NCBI GenBank assembly: GCA_017429345.1
Contig: JAFRPB010000089.1
Location: 1 to 46,750, forward strand
Length of the DNA stretch: 46,750 bases
Source: Clostridia bacterium
GTDB taxonomy: Bacteria; Bacillota; Clostridia; Oscillospirales; Acutalibacteraceae
Reading direction: 5' to 3'
The position numbers and the translations under genes are program-made. Positions 1 through 6,780 of the stretch are shown in pieces (position 1 is the stretch's first letter; each line of letters starts with the position of its first letter). Under the pieces are notes generated by a model. That model worked only from the letters and a program-made list of their open reading frames with translations. It made no database searches and was not told the DNA's origin.

Positions 1-137
1 CGCGTCTTGCTTGATCTTTGTTCCGTCATATTGCACATCTTCTCCTTGCCAACCGTCAGGTTGCCTGCGGAGAATCTGTACAATCTGACGAAAAAATCTA
101 CTGCGCAATCCGCACGCCCGAATTGTGCGGTGTTGCC
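1..137 (-). repeat. MITE-like palindromic element, copy A (cut by window edge)
   Basis: Inverted copy of the element at 31176-31336; the two match almost base for base over this stretch. Its terminal repeat TTGTGCGGTGTTGCC lies at 123-137 and is followed by CTAA, the complement of the TTAG flanking the other copy. About 25-30 bases of the element lie outside the window. A 62-codon open frame runs through it but is part of the repeat, not a gene. Confidence 0.85.
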
Positions 138-139
138 CT

Positions 140-167
140 AATGCTTATTGCCTGCTGCCTATTGCCT
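140..167. repeat. 7-bp tandem array (AATGCTT/ATTGCCT/GCTGCCT)
   Basis: Four consecutive heptamers, AATGCTT, ATTGCCT, GCTGCCT, ATTGCCT, downstream of the DMT gene. Read on the minus strand the same GGCAATA/GGCAGCA units, preceded by CTGATTTATCG, also follow the histidine-kinase stop at 6618, so the 3'-flanking module is shared between two unrelated genes. Confidence 0.8.
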
Positions 168-188
168 TTCAGTTCGATAAATCAGTGT

Positions 189-614
189 TTATATACTGAT
201 AAGTAACAATCCCCCCGCGCACAAAGCGATCCCGCCGATCTGCCTCAGGGTGATCGTCTCTTTATAAAAGATGAGAGCGACGAAGATCAGAATGACTGCC
301 AGCGAGATATTCGCCGTAACGGAGACCGTATTCATTTTCCAGCCGTTGCGGTAGGCGAGGATATAGCCGATCTCAAGTCCGACGATCACAACGCCGAGCA
401 CGAGCGTCGCCCAATTCGCCTTGGAAAGCTCTGTAAATACATTTTTATCCTTTGCCGAAAGAAAGAACGCCGCAAGACAAAAAATCGCCGCGAGAGCATA
501 GGTGATAAAGAGCGAGGCAAAGGCGTTGATGCCCGACGGCGTCGATTTTGTGCAGACGTTATACAGCACGTTCGACGCGACGATGATCAGTATGGGATAA
601 AACAGCTTCCACAT
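189..614 (-). CDS. small EamA/DMT-type membrane transporter
   Basis: Predicted 141-residue integral membrane protein with about five hydrophobic helices (near residues 4-22, 33-52, 68-89, 97-117, 121-141) and few charged loops, like a single EamA half of the drug/metabolite transporter superfamily. Two-repeat DMT carriers are near 300 residues, so this one would have to act as a dimer. The start at 614 is chosen because an AAGGAG site lies just upstream; an upstream in-frame ATG has no such site and would place the terminator hairpin inside the gene. Substrate unknown. An intrinsic terminator sits only 45 bp before the start, so expression may depend on read-through. Confidence 0.75.
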   Translation of the reverse strand: MWKLFYPILIIVASNVLYNVCTKSTPSGINAFASLFITYALAAIFCLAAFFLSAKDKNVFTELSKANWATLVLGVVIVGLEIGYILAYRNGWKMNTVSVTANISLAVILIFVALIFYKETITLRQIGGIALCAGGLLLISI

Positions 615-659
615 TTTGCGTTCTCCTTTTTTATAATAAGTAAAATAAGGATGATCCTG

Positions 660-692
660 AAAAAAATACCGCACAATCAGCCTTGTGCGGTA
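660..692 (-). terminator. intrinsic terminator or attenuator upstream of the DMT gene
   Basis: On the minus strand a 10-bp perfect stem TACCGCACAA/TTGTGCGGTA with a 6-nt loop is followed by seven T residues. It could end the yebC-lgt-thuA transcript (thuA stop is about 265 bp upstream) or act as a leader attenuator for the DMT gene. The stem core ACCGCACAA also occurs in the ends of the MITE family in this window. Confidence 0.75.
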
Positions 693-713
693 GGTGCTCA
701 CCCGTTTATATCC

Positions 714-773
714 GTGAGATCGTGAAGTCGTGAAGTCGTGAGATCGTTTTGCGTGTTGCGTTTTGCGTTTTGC
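714..773. repeat. 8-bp then 7-bp tandem arrays
   Basis: Four octamers of GTGAGATC/GTGAAGTC type (714-745) run directly into four heptamers GTTTTGC/GTGTTGC (746-773). An oppositely oriented array of NNNTCAC heptamers closes the intergenic region at 906-954, so the whole gap 714-954 is an array-core-inverted array structure. No gene is seen in the 340-bp gap between the DMT and thuA-like genes. Confidence 0.75.
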
Positions 774-870
774 TCCCGACCGGGCTACGAAACAAAGCTG
801 CTGTGGTCTCAGCTCAAAACAGTCCCCAAGACTGTATTCTTAGCGCGGCAATTGCGTTTTTCGTATGATC
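746..870 (+). repeat. R2 intergenic element, copy 1
   Basis: Related to 23641-23760 in inverted orientation. Shared order: GCGTTTTGC repeats, CCCGACCGGGC, CAAAGCTGCTG, hairpin AAAACAGTC/GACTGT, TTAGCGCGGCAATTGCG (TTAACGCGTCAATTGCG in the other copy). The AACAGTC hairpin with flanking T residues could terminate transcripts coming from the thuA-like gene. Confidence 0.75.
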
Positions 871-905
871 GAACTCTGACCTTCAGGATCTCCGCTCTCC
901 GAACC

Positions 906-954
906 CGTTCACTGTTCTCTTTTTACTTTTCACAGCTCACATTTCACATTTCAC
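906..954. repeat. 7-bp tandem array NNNTCAC abutting the thuA-like stop codon
   Basis: Seven exact-length heptamers: CGTTCAC, TGTTCTC, TTTTTAC, TTTTCAC, AGCTCAC, ATTTCAC, ATTTCAC. The next base (955) is the last base of the stop codon of the minus-strand gene, so the array begins immediately after the coding sequence. Confidence 0.85.
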
Positions 955-1680
955 TTAAAACTTGTGCGCCTTCGGCGGGTTGGGGCAGTCCATAACGTCT
1001 GTGCTGCGGAAGGTCGGCGCGACCCAACGCACCGCGTTTACAATGATCTTGCGAATGTTCCTGTCATAATAAGTCGGATAAGTCTCGTGACCGGGCTGAA
1101 GATAAAAGATCTTGCCGTTGTCGCGCTGCCAGGTGCAGCCGGAGCGAAAAACCTCCCCGCCGGTGAACCAGCCGATCAGAAGCGTTTCATCCGGCGTCGG
1201 GATGCCGAAAGGTTCGCCGTAAGTCTCCTCGCCCTTCAGCTCGAAGTAATTGTCGAGACCGCGTACGATCGGATGATACGGCGCAGATACCCATACGCGC
1301 TCAAGGTCGTCACTCTCGCGCCAGATCAAAGAACAGCTCGTGCCCATCAGACGCATAAAGGGCTTGGACTTGTGCGCCGAATGCAGAAAAATCGCACCCA
1401 TTCCGTTTAGTACCGCCTCGTGCACAAGACGCGCTTTTTCGTCCGGCACTCTGTCGTGCGCCATGTGCCCCCACCAAAGAATGACGTCGGTCTCTTTGAG
1501 GATCTTTTCGGTGATGCCCGTCTCGATATCGTCCAGCGTTACGGTACGCGCCTCGATATCTTCCTCACTGTTCAGAAGCTCGGCCAGCGCGCCGTGAATG
1601 CCGTTCGGATAAATCTCGCTCGCTTTGCAGCCGGGATCTTTTTCATGAAGATACTCGTTGAAAATCAGTACGCGGATCAT
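955..1680 (-). CDS. ThuA-like (trehalose utilisation) domain protein
   Basis: A 241-residue protein with the glutamine-amidotransferase-like fold of the ThuA family: the N-terminal beta strand MIRVLIFNEY, a VILWWGHMAHD segment near residue 70, GAIFLHSAHKSKPF near residue 110, and the C-terminal PGHETYPTYYD with a conserved His. ThuA-type proteins are found in carbohydrate clusters, and some take part in oxidation of disaccharides to 3-keto sugars; the reaction here is not determined. The start at 1680 has AGGAAGG upstream; the longer frame begins in the 3' end of lgt. The gene lies 50 bp downstream of lgt and may share the yebC-lgt promoter. Confidence 0.85.
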   Translation of the reverse strand: MIRVLIFNEYLHEKDPGCKASEIYPNGIHGALAELLNSEEDIEARTVTLDDIETGITEKILKETDVILWWGHMAHDRVPDEKARLVHEAVLNGMGAIFLHSAHKSKPFMRLMGTSCSLIWRESDDLERVWVSAPYHPIVRGLDNYFELKGEETYGEPFGIPTPDETLLIGWFTGGEVFRSGCTWQRDNGKIFYLQPGHETYPTYYDRNIRKIIVNAVRWVAPTFRSTDVMDCPNPPKAHKF

Positions 1681-1730
1681 TTTGTGCTTCCTTCCTTTCG
1701 TTCGGATCTTTCGTCTCGCGCGCAGCCGCC

Positions 1731-2888
1731 TCATTGCGAAGCATCCCCGTTGTCGGCAGCCGCAGAGGGGAGTTCCGGTTGAGTTTCCGTTGTTTCCGTC
1801 TGCCCGGCGGGTTCTTCAGTCTGCACATCCGGGATTTCCTTCTGTTCAACCTGCTCAACGGTTCCTTCTGTCTGCCCTGCGGTTTCTTCCGTCTGCGTTT
1901 TTACTTCGTTTTTCTCCGCAAGAGCGCGCATTTTCGCTTCTTTTTTCTCTTTAAAGGTCATCGCCGCGTCGGCGGGGAAGTAGTCCACGCCTTCGATCGG
2001 CTTGGGATCTTTCGTGTACTTTATCATTTTGACAAAGAAAATCGCGAGGCAGGCGAAAACGAGCAGAGCGCTGAGCACCTGGGAAATGCGGATATTCGTT
2101 CCGCCGACATAAAGACTGTCGGTGCGCAGACCTTCGACTACCATTCTCTCAAAGCCGTACCACATACCGTAGCAAAGGAAAAGCTGGCCGCTGAATTTGC
2201 GGAACTTTTTCATTATAATATATAATACGACGAAGCCGAGAAGGCACCACAGAGATTCATAGAGAAAGGTCGGGTGCACGTAACCCGTGGGATCGACGTC
2301 GATCCCGCGTGCCGCGAGCGCGGAGCTTTCCGCATAGAGAGCGCTCGCGGTCTTTTCGCTGTACATTCCCCATGGTAAATCCGTATTCGTGCCGAACGCT
2401 TCCTGGTTCGCGAAATTGCCCCATCGGCCGATTCCCTGACCGATCAGCAGGCTCATGCCCACCATATCGAGCAGATTCCAGAAGTTGAGCTTGCGTACGC
2501 GGCAGGTGATGTAAGCGCCGAGAATACCGCCGATAATACCGCCGTAGATCGCAAGACCGCCCTCCCAGATTTTCAGAGCGTCAAGCGGGTGATCCTTATA
2601 ACTGTCCCACGCGAATATCACGTAATAAAGCCGCGCGCCGATAATGCCGAGGATCGTGCCGTAGATCAGCACGTCGATCATCTTATCGAGACTGATACGC
2701 CACTTGTACGCGATACGTCCGCCGAAAAGCACCGCCAACAAGAAACCGAATGCGATGATCACGCCGTACCATTTAATTGAAAAATCTCTTCCGCCGACCG
2801 AAAATTCGCAGAAGACCGATGACACGGAAAACGCCTTGTCACCGAACGCTTTAAAATAAACGTCGACAGCGTCCTGAAAAAATTTCAT
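1731..2888 (-). CDS. lgt: prolipoprotein diacylglyceryl transferase
   Basis: Lgt moves a diacylglyceryl group from phosphatidylglycerol to the lipobox cysteine of prelipoproteins in the cytoplasmic membrane. Seen here: about seven hydrophobic helices between residues 35 and 290, the signature GRWGNFANQEAFG near 154-166, EGGLAIYGGIIGG near 109-121, HPTFLYE near 205-211 and the later FERMVVEGLRTDSLY. Unusual is a hydrophilic C-terminal tail from about residue 295 to 385, rich in Glu, Gln and Thr with repeated QTEE/AGQTE phrases, absent from most Lgt proteins (usually 260-300 residues). The gene follows yebC by 20 bp and is probably co-transcribed with it. Confidence 0.95.
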   Translation of the reverse strand: MKFFQDAVDVYFKAFGDKAFSVSSVFCEFSVGGRDFSIKWYGVIIAFGFLLAVLFGGRIAYKWRISLDKMIDVLIYGTILGIIGARLYYVIFAWDSYKDHPLDALKIWEGGLAIYGGIIGGILGAYITCRVRKLNFWNLLDMVGMSLLIGQGIGRWGNFANQEAFGTNTDLPWGMYSEKTASALYAESSALAARGIDVDPTGYVHPTFLYESLWCLLGFVVLYIIMKKFRKFSGQLFLCYGMWYGFERMVVEGLRTDSLYVGGTNIRISQVLSALLVFACLAIFFVKMIKYTKDPKPIEGVDYFPADAAMTFKEKKEAKMRALAEKNEVKTQTEETAGQTEGTVEQVEQKEIPDVQTEEPAGQTETTETQPELPSAAADNGDASQ

Positions 2889-2908
2889 AATCCGTCGCTC
2901 CGTCGGGC

Positions 2909-3649
2909 TCAGCCCTCGTAATCGTCTTCGTTTTCCCAGTTGTGCCAGACCGCCTGCACGTCGTCGTTATCCTCGAACATTTCAAGCATTTTCCCCATGC
3001 TGACGATCGCGTCGGGATCGTCGATACGGGTGTAGGTACTGGGAACGTACTCCGCCTGAATGGACGCAAGCTCGTAGCCTTTCGCCTGCAGATCCTCGCC
3101 GACAGCGGTCAGGTCGTTGACCTCGGTACGCACATCGTAGACGTCGCCGTCGGTGAGAAAATCGACCGCGCCAGCTTCGAGGGCGTCTTCCATAAGTTTA
3201 TCTTCATCCACGTCCTCTTTTTCGATCAGGATCACGCCCTGACGGCTGAACATGAACATGACGCTGCCGCTCTGGCCCATATTCCCGCCGTATTTGTCAA
3301 AATAGTGCCGAACGTCGCCCGCGGTGCGGTTGCGGTTATCGGTCAGGGTTTCGACAACGACCGCGACGCCGTTGGGCCCGTAGCCTTCGTAAACGATCTC
3401 CTCGTAGTTATCCGCGTTCTGGTCGCCGGCCGCCTTCTTGATAATGCGTTCGATATTGTCGTTCGGAACGTTCGCGGCCTTTGCTTTCGCGATCACGTCC
3501 TTGAGCTTCGAGTTGCCCGCGGGATCGGGACCGCCCGCGCGTACTGCGACGGCGATCTCCCTGCCGATCTTCGTAAAGACCTTTGCGCGGGCGTTATCTG
3601 TCTTTTCTTTTTTTCTTTTGATCGTGCTCCATTTGGAATGTCCTGACAT
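2909..3649 (-). CDS. yebC: YebC/PmpR family regulator or translation factor
   Basis: A 246-residue member of the YebC/TACO1 family, recognised by the N-terminal MSGHSKWSTIKRKKEK, the AGGPDPAGNSKLKDVIAKAK region and the GYGPNGVAVVVETLTDNRNRT motif. Family members act either as DNA-binding transcription regulators or as ribosome-associated factors that help at proline stretches; sequence alone does not decide. The start at 3649 is at the canonical MSGHSKW with AAGGAAC upstream. It has its own good sigma-A promoter and begins the unit yebC-lgt(-thuA-like). Confidence 0.95.
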   Translation of the reverse strand: MSGHSKWSTIKRKKEKTDNARAKVFTKIGREIAVAVRAGGPDPAGNSKLKDVIAKAKAANVPNDNIERIIKKAAGDQNADNYEEIVYEGYGPNGVAVVVETLTDNRNRTAGDVRHYFDKYGGNMGQSGSVMFMFSRQGVILIEKEDVDEDKLMEDALEAGAVDFLTDGDVYDVRTEVNDLTAVGEDLQAKGYELASIQAEYVPSTYTRIDDPDAIVSMGKMLEMFEDNDDVQAVWHNWENEDDYEG

Positions 3650-3689
3650 AAATGAAGTTCCTTTCTTATAAAATAAAATATTACATTTT

Positions 3690-3718
3690 ATTTTATCACT
3701 TCGGTGAATGACAGTCAA
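3690..3718 (-). promoter_or_regulatory. sigma-A promoter of yebC-lgt
   Basis: Minus strand: TTGACT (3713-3718), 17-bp spacer, TAAAAT (3690-3695), about 40 bp before the yebC start. Confidence 0.8.
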
Positions 3719-3790
3719 GATATTCCGTTGATTTTCGCATTTTCACGGGAAAAAGTTAGAGAGATTTTTATAAAAATTTACACTTTTTCC

Positions 3791-3819
3791 TTGATTCTAT
3801 CATTTCGGTGTGTTATGAT
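3791..3819 (+). promoter_or_regulatory. extended -10 promoter of the small peptide genes
   Basis: TTGATT (3791-3796), 17-bp spacer, TATGAT (3814-3819), with the extended -10 dinucleotide TG at 3811-3812. It lies 33 bp upstream of the first small gene and diverges from the yebC promoter. Confidence 0.8.
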
Positions 3820-3851
3820 AATACAAGAAAATGAGATTCGGAGGCTGAATT

Positions 3852-4004
3852 ATGGAAATCAAACTGCCGGCGATTGAGCAGAATAATACGATCCCGAATA
3901 TCGCGTCCGCATTTGCCACTGTAATTGATTTTATACGAAAGCTTTATTATCTTATTTATAATACGATATCAAATATGATCGGAAACCCGACGAAAACTGT
4001 CTGA
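3852..4004 (+). CDS. 50-residue peptide of unknown function (tandem pair, first)
   Basis: ATG at 3852 preceded by TCGGAGG at good spacing. The product is 50 residues: a polar N-terminus (MEIKLPAIEQNN) followed by a helix-prone, hydrophobic segment around residues 17-43 containing several Tyr and Ile. No Cys, no leader-type GG motif and no classic signal peptide. I do not recognise a family. It has a dedicated promoter, a perfect ribosome-binding site and a second small gene 20 bp downstream, ended by a strong terminator, which argues that it is a real gene. Possibilities: membrane-associated amphipathic peptide, toxin-like peptide or regulator; none is shown by the sequence. Confidence 0.65.
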   Translation: MEIKLPAIEQNNTIPNIASAFATVIDFIRKLYYLIYNTISNMIGNPTKTV

Positions 4005-4024
4005 TCGATAAGGAGGCGAAAAAA

Positions 4025-4159
4025 ATGGAGAATTTCGATTTGAGCGCAATTACCGATGAGATCGGTAAGGTTTTCAACGACTTACCGGGATTCGGCGAGG
4101 TGCTGAAAGCGATCGTCGACGCTTTTATCAAAATCGGCGAGCTGTTTAAGACTTTCTGA
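4025..4159 (+). CDS. 44-residue amphipathic peptide of unknown function (tandem pair, second)
   Basis: ATG at 4025 with the near-ideal site AAGGAGG 7-8 bases upstream. The 44-residue product starts MENFDLSAITDEIGK and is followed by an alternating hydrophobic/charged helix with phenylalanines, ending GELFKTF; plotted as a helix it would be amphipathic, with acidic and lysine residues on one face. No Cys and no export signal. It is not clearly homologous to its neighbour but has a similar size and layout. A terminator follows 20 bp later. The short size, amphipathic character and strong expression signals resemble phenol-soluble-modulin-like or two-peptide systems only in general form; function is unknown. 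Confidence 0.65.
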   Translation: MENFDLSAITDEIGKVFNDLPGFGEVLKAIVDAFIKIGELFKTF

Positions 4160-4174
4160 TATCGGTCAAATATG

Positions 4175-4226
4175 AAAAAAACGCGGCGCGTTTCGGGCAT
4201 GGAACACGCCGCGTTTTTTCTTTTTG
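4175..4226 (+). terminator. intrinsic terminator of the small peptide genes
   Basis: Stem ACGCGGCG (4181-4188) pairs with CGCCGCGT (4207-4214), continued by partly paired CGTTT/AACA inside, and is followed by a run of T (4214-4219 and beyond). A run of A before the stem makes it usable in the other direction as well. Confidence 0.85.
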
Positions 4227-4281
4227 TTTTATTCTTGTTTTATTCTCTATTTGTTTTTTGTATGATTTTGCCGATTTTTGA

Positions 4282-4310
4282 TTGACGAATGAGAAAAAAT
4301 ATGTTAATAT
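4282..4310 (+). promoter_or_regulatory. sigma-A promoter of the two-component pair
   Basis: TTGACG (4282-4287), 17-bp spacer, TAATAT (4305-4310). The leader up to the ATG at 4377 contains TAACG (4333-4337) and CGTTA (4347-4351) as an inverted pair, a possible but unproven operator. Confidence 0.75.
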
Positions 4311-4376
4311 AACAGTGATGCAGTATGCGCGGTAACGGCATATCTGCGTTATCAGCTATCTACGGAGGGAAAAAGA

Positions 4377-5063
4377 ATGAAAAAGATCATTGTTGCGGAT
4401 GATGAGGAATTGATCCGCAAACTGGTATGTGATTTTCTGACCAGAGACGGATATGAACCGATTCAGGCGAGCGACGGCGACGAGGTGCTGGAGTTGTTTG
4501 AAAAGAATCCGGATGTGGAGCTGTTCATTCTCGATATCATGATGCCGAATACCGACGGATGGGAGACATGCCGCCGGATTCGTGAGAAGAGCAGCGTGCC
4601 CGTCATAATGCTGACGGCGAGAAGTCAGGAATTTGACGAGCTGATGGGATTTGAAGTCGGCGCCGACGATTATGTCACGAAGCCGTTCAGTCCTACGGTT
4701 TTAATGAAGCGTGTGGCGGCTCTTTTGCGAAGAGAGAACAGCACGATCTCGGGCACCTCCTTCGCGCTTGACGGCCTTGAGCTCGATCAGAACGCTCATT
4801 CCGTCGTTCTTGACGGCAAATCGATTCCTCTGACGCTGAAGGAATACAGTATTTTACTGAAACTGCTGGCGGCGGTCGACCGCGCTTTTACACGCGATCA
4901 GATCCTCAATGATATCTGGGGTTATGATTTCTACGGCGATATCCGCACGGTGGATTCCCATGTGGCGCGGCTTCGCACGAAGCTGGGCGACTGGGGCGCG
5001 CGGCATATCAAGACGATCTACGGCACCGGCTATAAGGTAGAGGCGATCGGCAGTGACGACTGA
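4377..5063 (+). CDS. OmpR/PhoB-family response regulator
   Basis: A 228-residue DNA-binding response regulator. Receiver domain residues 2-118 with acidic pocket D8/D9, phosphoacceptor D53 in LFILDIMMPNTDGW, the conserved Thr in MLTARS near 78 and Lys in VTKPFSP near 103. The winged-helix DNA-binding domain (about 130-225) ends with the typical RTVDSHVARLRTKLG and IYGTGYKVE motifs. Good SD (GGAGGG) 8 bases before the ATG. It overlaps the histidine kinase gene by 11 bp, so the two proteins are translationally coupled partners. The regulated genes are not evident. Confidence 0.95.
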   Translation: MKKIIVADDEELIRKLVCDFLTRDGYEPIQASDGDEVLELFEKNPDVELFILDIMMPNTDGWETCRRIREKSSVPVIMLTARSQEFDELMGFEVGADDYVTKPFSPTVLMKRVAALLRRENSTISGTSFALDGLELDQNAHSVVLDGKSIPLTLKEYSILLKLLAAVDRAFTRDQILNDIWGYDFYGDIRTVDSHVARLRTKLGDWGARHIKTIYGTGYKVEAIGSDD

Positions 5064-6618
5064 ACAAAAAAAAGAAAAACGGCCTTTTCCCTTGTCGGCG
5101 GGTAAGCTTGCGAAAGGGATCAGAATGCGCATATCCACGCGGTTGTTCGCGTGGATCATGCTTATTTTTACCGTATTCGTCGCGATCGTCATTATAGTCG
5201 ATACGACGCTGATGAATTATCTGTATGTCGCCTTAACGGAGTTCAAGCTTTATAATATTGATGTTACGATCAGTGAAATGTATCATGGACCGCAGTCGGA
5301 ATATCTGCCGTTTTTAAGGCGGCTGGAGTTTGAGAATAATATTTCATTGGAGATTATTAACCCCCAAGGGGTTCTGTATTATTCTTCCGACTCCACAGAA
5401 GCAGTATACGGTCCTGAAACCGATCAGTCATTGAAGCGGAGTTTCGGTAGGGAGGATGAGAAGCCCATCACCATCACGCATTGGAATGAAAAAACTCAGA
5501 AATTCGATATTGAACGACAAACGGCGTTGAAAACTTACACTAAGGCTGATCAAAGCACTATCCGTTTTCTCGTTGACGAAATGACACTGGAGAACGGTTA
5601 TACGCTGATAACCTATAATTCTCTAGCATCGATCAAAGACGGGTCAAGGATCACTTTGATCGTTGTCATTTTGACAATGCTTATTATGACCGGCTTTGCG
5701 CTGATCTTCGTACGAAAGATTACGAAACGCATGACGCGTCCGCTGAACGATATCATCGATATCACGCACGATATCTCAATGCGCGATTTCTCAAAACGCT
5801 GCCCGCCCTCCAACACGATCGAGATCGATTCGCTCTCGCAGAGCGTCAACGCTTTAAGCGAATCTCTCTCCGGCGCGATCGAAGAGCTCAAAGAGAAGAA
5901 TGCACAGCTGCAGGCGGATTACGAGAGAGAAAAACAGCTCGAGGAAGTGCGCACCGAATTCATCACGGGCGTGTCGCATGAGCTGAAAACGCCGATCGCG
6001 ATCATCCGCGGCTATGCGGAAGGCCTGACGTATCTTGTCGACAGCGATCCCGCGGCGGCGAAACAATACAGTGAGACGATTGTCGGCGAGACCGAGCGTA
6101 TGAACGATCTTGTGATGCGTCTTTTGGAAATACTGAAATATGAGTCCGGCGACTATCAGGCAAACGACGAATTCTTCGACGTGCGGGAGCTTGTGCAGGA
6201 TTGGTTCTCCCGCAATACTGACGTGCTTGCGGGCAAGGGAATCCGTTATGAAAACGAGATCCCGGAAGGGCTGATCGGCAGGGGAGACTCGATGCTGATC
6301 TCGTCGGTCGTCAATAACCTTCTGTCGAACGGCGTTTCGCATATCGACGGAGAGAAAATACTGCGCGCCGAGGCAACGGAGCTGGACGGAAGGTACCGCG
6401 TGTATCTGTTCAATACCGGCAAAAACATCGCCGAGAAAGATCTTGACATGATCTGGAACAGCTTTTACCGCGCGGACAAATCCATGTCCCGTAAGGAGGG
6501 ACGGTTCGGCCTCGGCCTTACGATCGTCGCCTCGATCCAGAAGCTGCATCATATGGAATACGGCGTCGAGAATATGCCCGACGGCGTAAGGTTCTGGTTT
6601 GACGTGAGGAAAAACTGA
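5053..6618 (+). CDS. sensor histidine kinase
   Basis: A 521-residue membrane kinase, partner of the preceding regulator. Helix 1 about residues 31-52, extracytoplasmic sensor about 53-198, helix 2 about 199-220, HAMP about 221-275, short coiled coil to 298, phosphoacceptor His309 in TGVSHELKTP, N box NNLLSN (421-426) and G box FGLGLTIVAS (485-494). The start is taken as GTG at 5053, which overlaps the regulator stop and follows a GAGG; an ATG at 5125 just before helix 1 is the alternative. The sensor-coding part (about 5280-5640) is visibly richer in A+T than the kinase part, as if the sensor had a different history. Ligand unknown. Confidence 0.93.
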   Translation: MTTEQKKEKRPFPLSAGKLAKGIRMRISTRLFAWIMLIFTVFVAIVIIVDTTLMNYLYVALTEFKLYNIDVTISEMYHGPQSEYLPFLRRLEFENNISLEIINPQGVLYYSSDSTEAVYGPETDQSLKRSFGREDEKPITITHWNEKTQKFDIERQTALKTYTKADQSTIRFLVDEMTLENGYTLITYNSLASIKDGSRITLIVVILTMLIMTGFALIFVRKITKRMTRPLNDIIDITHDISMRDFSKRCPPSNTIEIDSLSQSVNALSESLSGAIEELKEKNAQLQADYEREKQLEEVRTEFITGVSHELKTPIAIIRGYAEGLTYLVDSDPAAAKQYSETIVGETERMNDLVMRLLEILKYESGDYQANDEFFDVRELVQDWFSRNTDVLAGKGIRYENEIPEGLIGRGDSMLISSVVNNLLSNGVSHIDGEKILRAEATELDGRYRVYLFNTGKNIAEKDLDMIWNSFYRADKSMSRKEGRFGLGLTIVASIQKLHHMEYGVENMPDGVRFWFDVRKN

Positions 6619-6632
6619 TTTGTCGGGATAAG

Positions 6633-6667
6633 AGGCAATAGGCAGCAGGCAATAGGCATTAGGTAAA
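6633..6667. repeat. 7-bp tandem array (AGGCAAT type)
   Basis: Five heptamers AGGCAAT, AGGCAGC, AGGCAAT, AGGCATT, AGGTAAA begin 14 bases after the kinase stop. Mirrored by the inverted array at 6701-6728 after a 33-bp core. Confidence 0.85.
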
Positions 6668-6700
6668 GACCGAGACGCACAGCGTATATTTGACAGGACT

Positions 6701-6728
6701 ATTGCCTAATGCCCAATGCCTAATGCCT
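6701..6728. repeat. inverted 7-bp tandem array (AATGCCT type)
   Basis: Heptamers ATTGCCT, AATGCCC, AATGCCT, AATGCCT, the reverse complement of the array at 6633-6667. The last base is the first base of the long palindrome at the end of spoVAD. Confidence 0.85.
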
Positions 6729-6780
6729 GTAAATTCTGATTTATCGGGCAGATTAGCTGCCCGATAAATCAGAATTTACA
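6728..6780. repeat. 24-bp perfect inverted repeat covering the spoVAD stop
   Basis: Positions 6728-6751 and 6757-6780 are perfect reverse complements, separated by ATTAG. The stop codon of spoVAD (6769-6771) and its last three sense codons lie in the right arm. There is no T run on either side, so it is not a typical intrinsic terminator, although an RNA hairpin would form in both directions between the convergent kinase and spoVAD genes. Confidence 0.9.

Noticed and set aside
18-206. 62-codon plus-strand open frame
   Set aside because: It lies within the MITE copy and the adjacent heptamer array; the same peptide text appears in the inverted copy near 31295. It is repeat-derived and has no ribosome-binding site.
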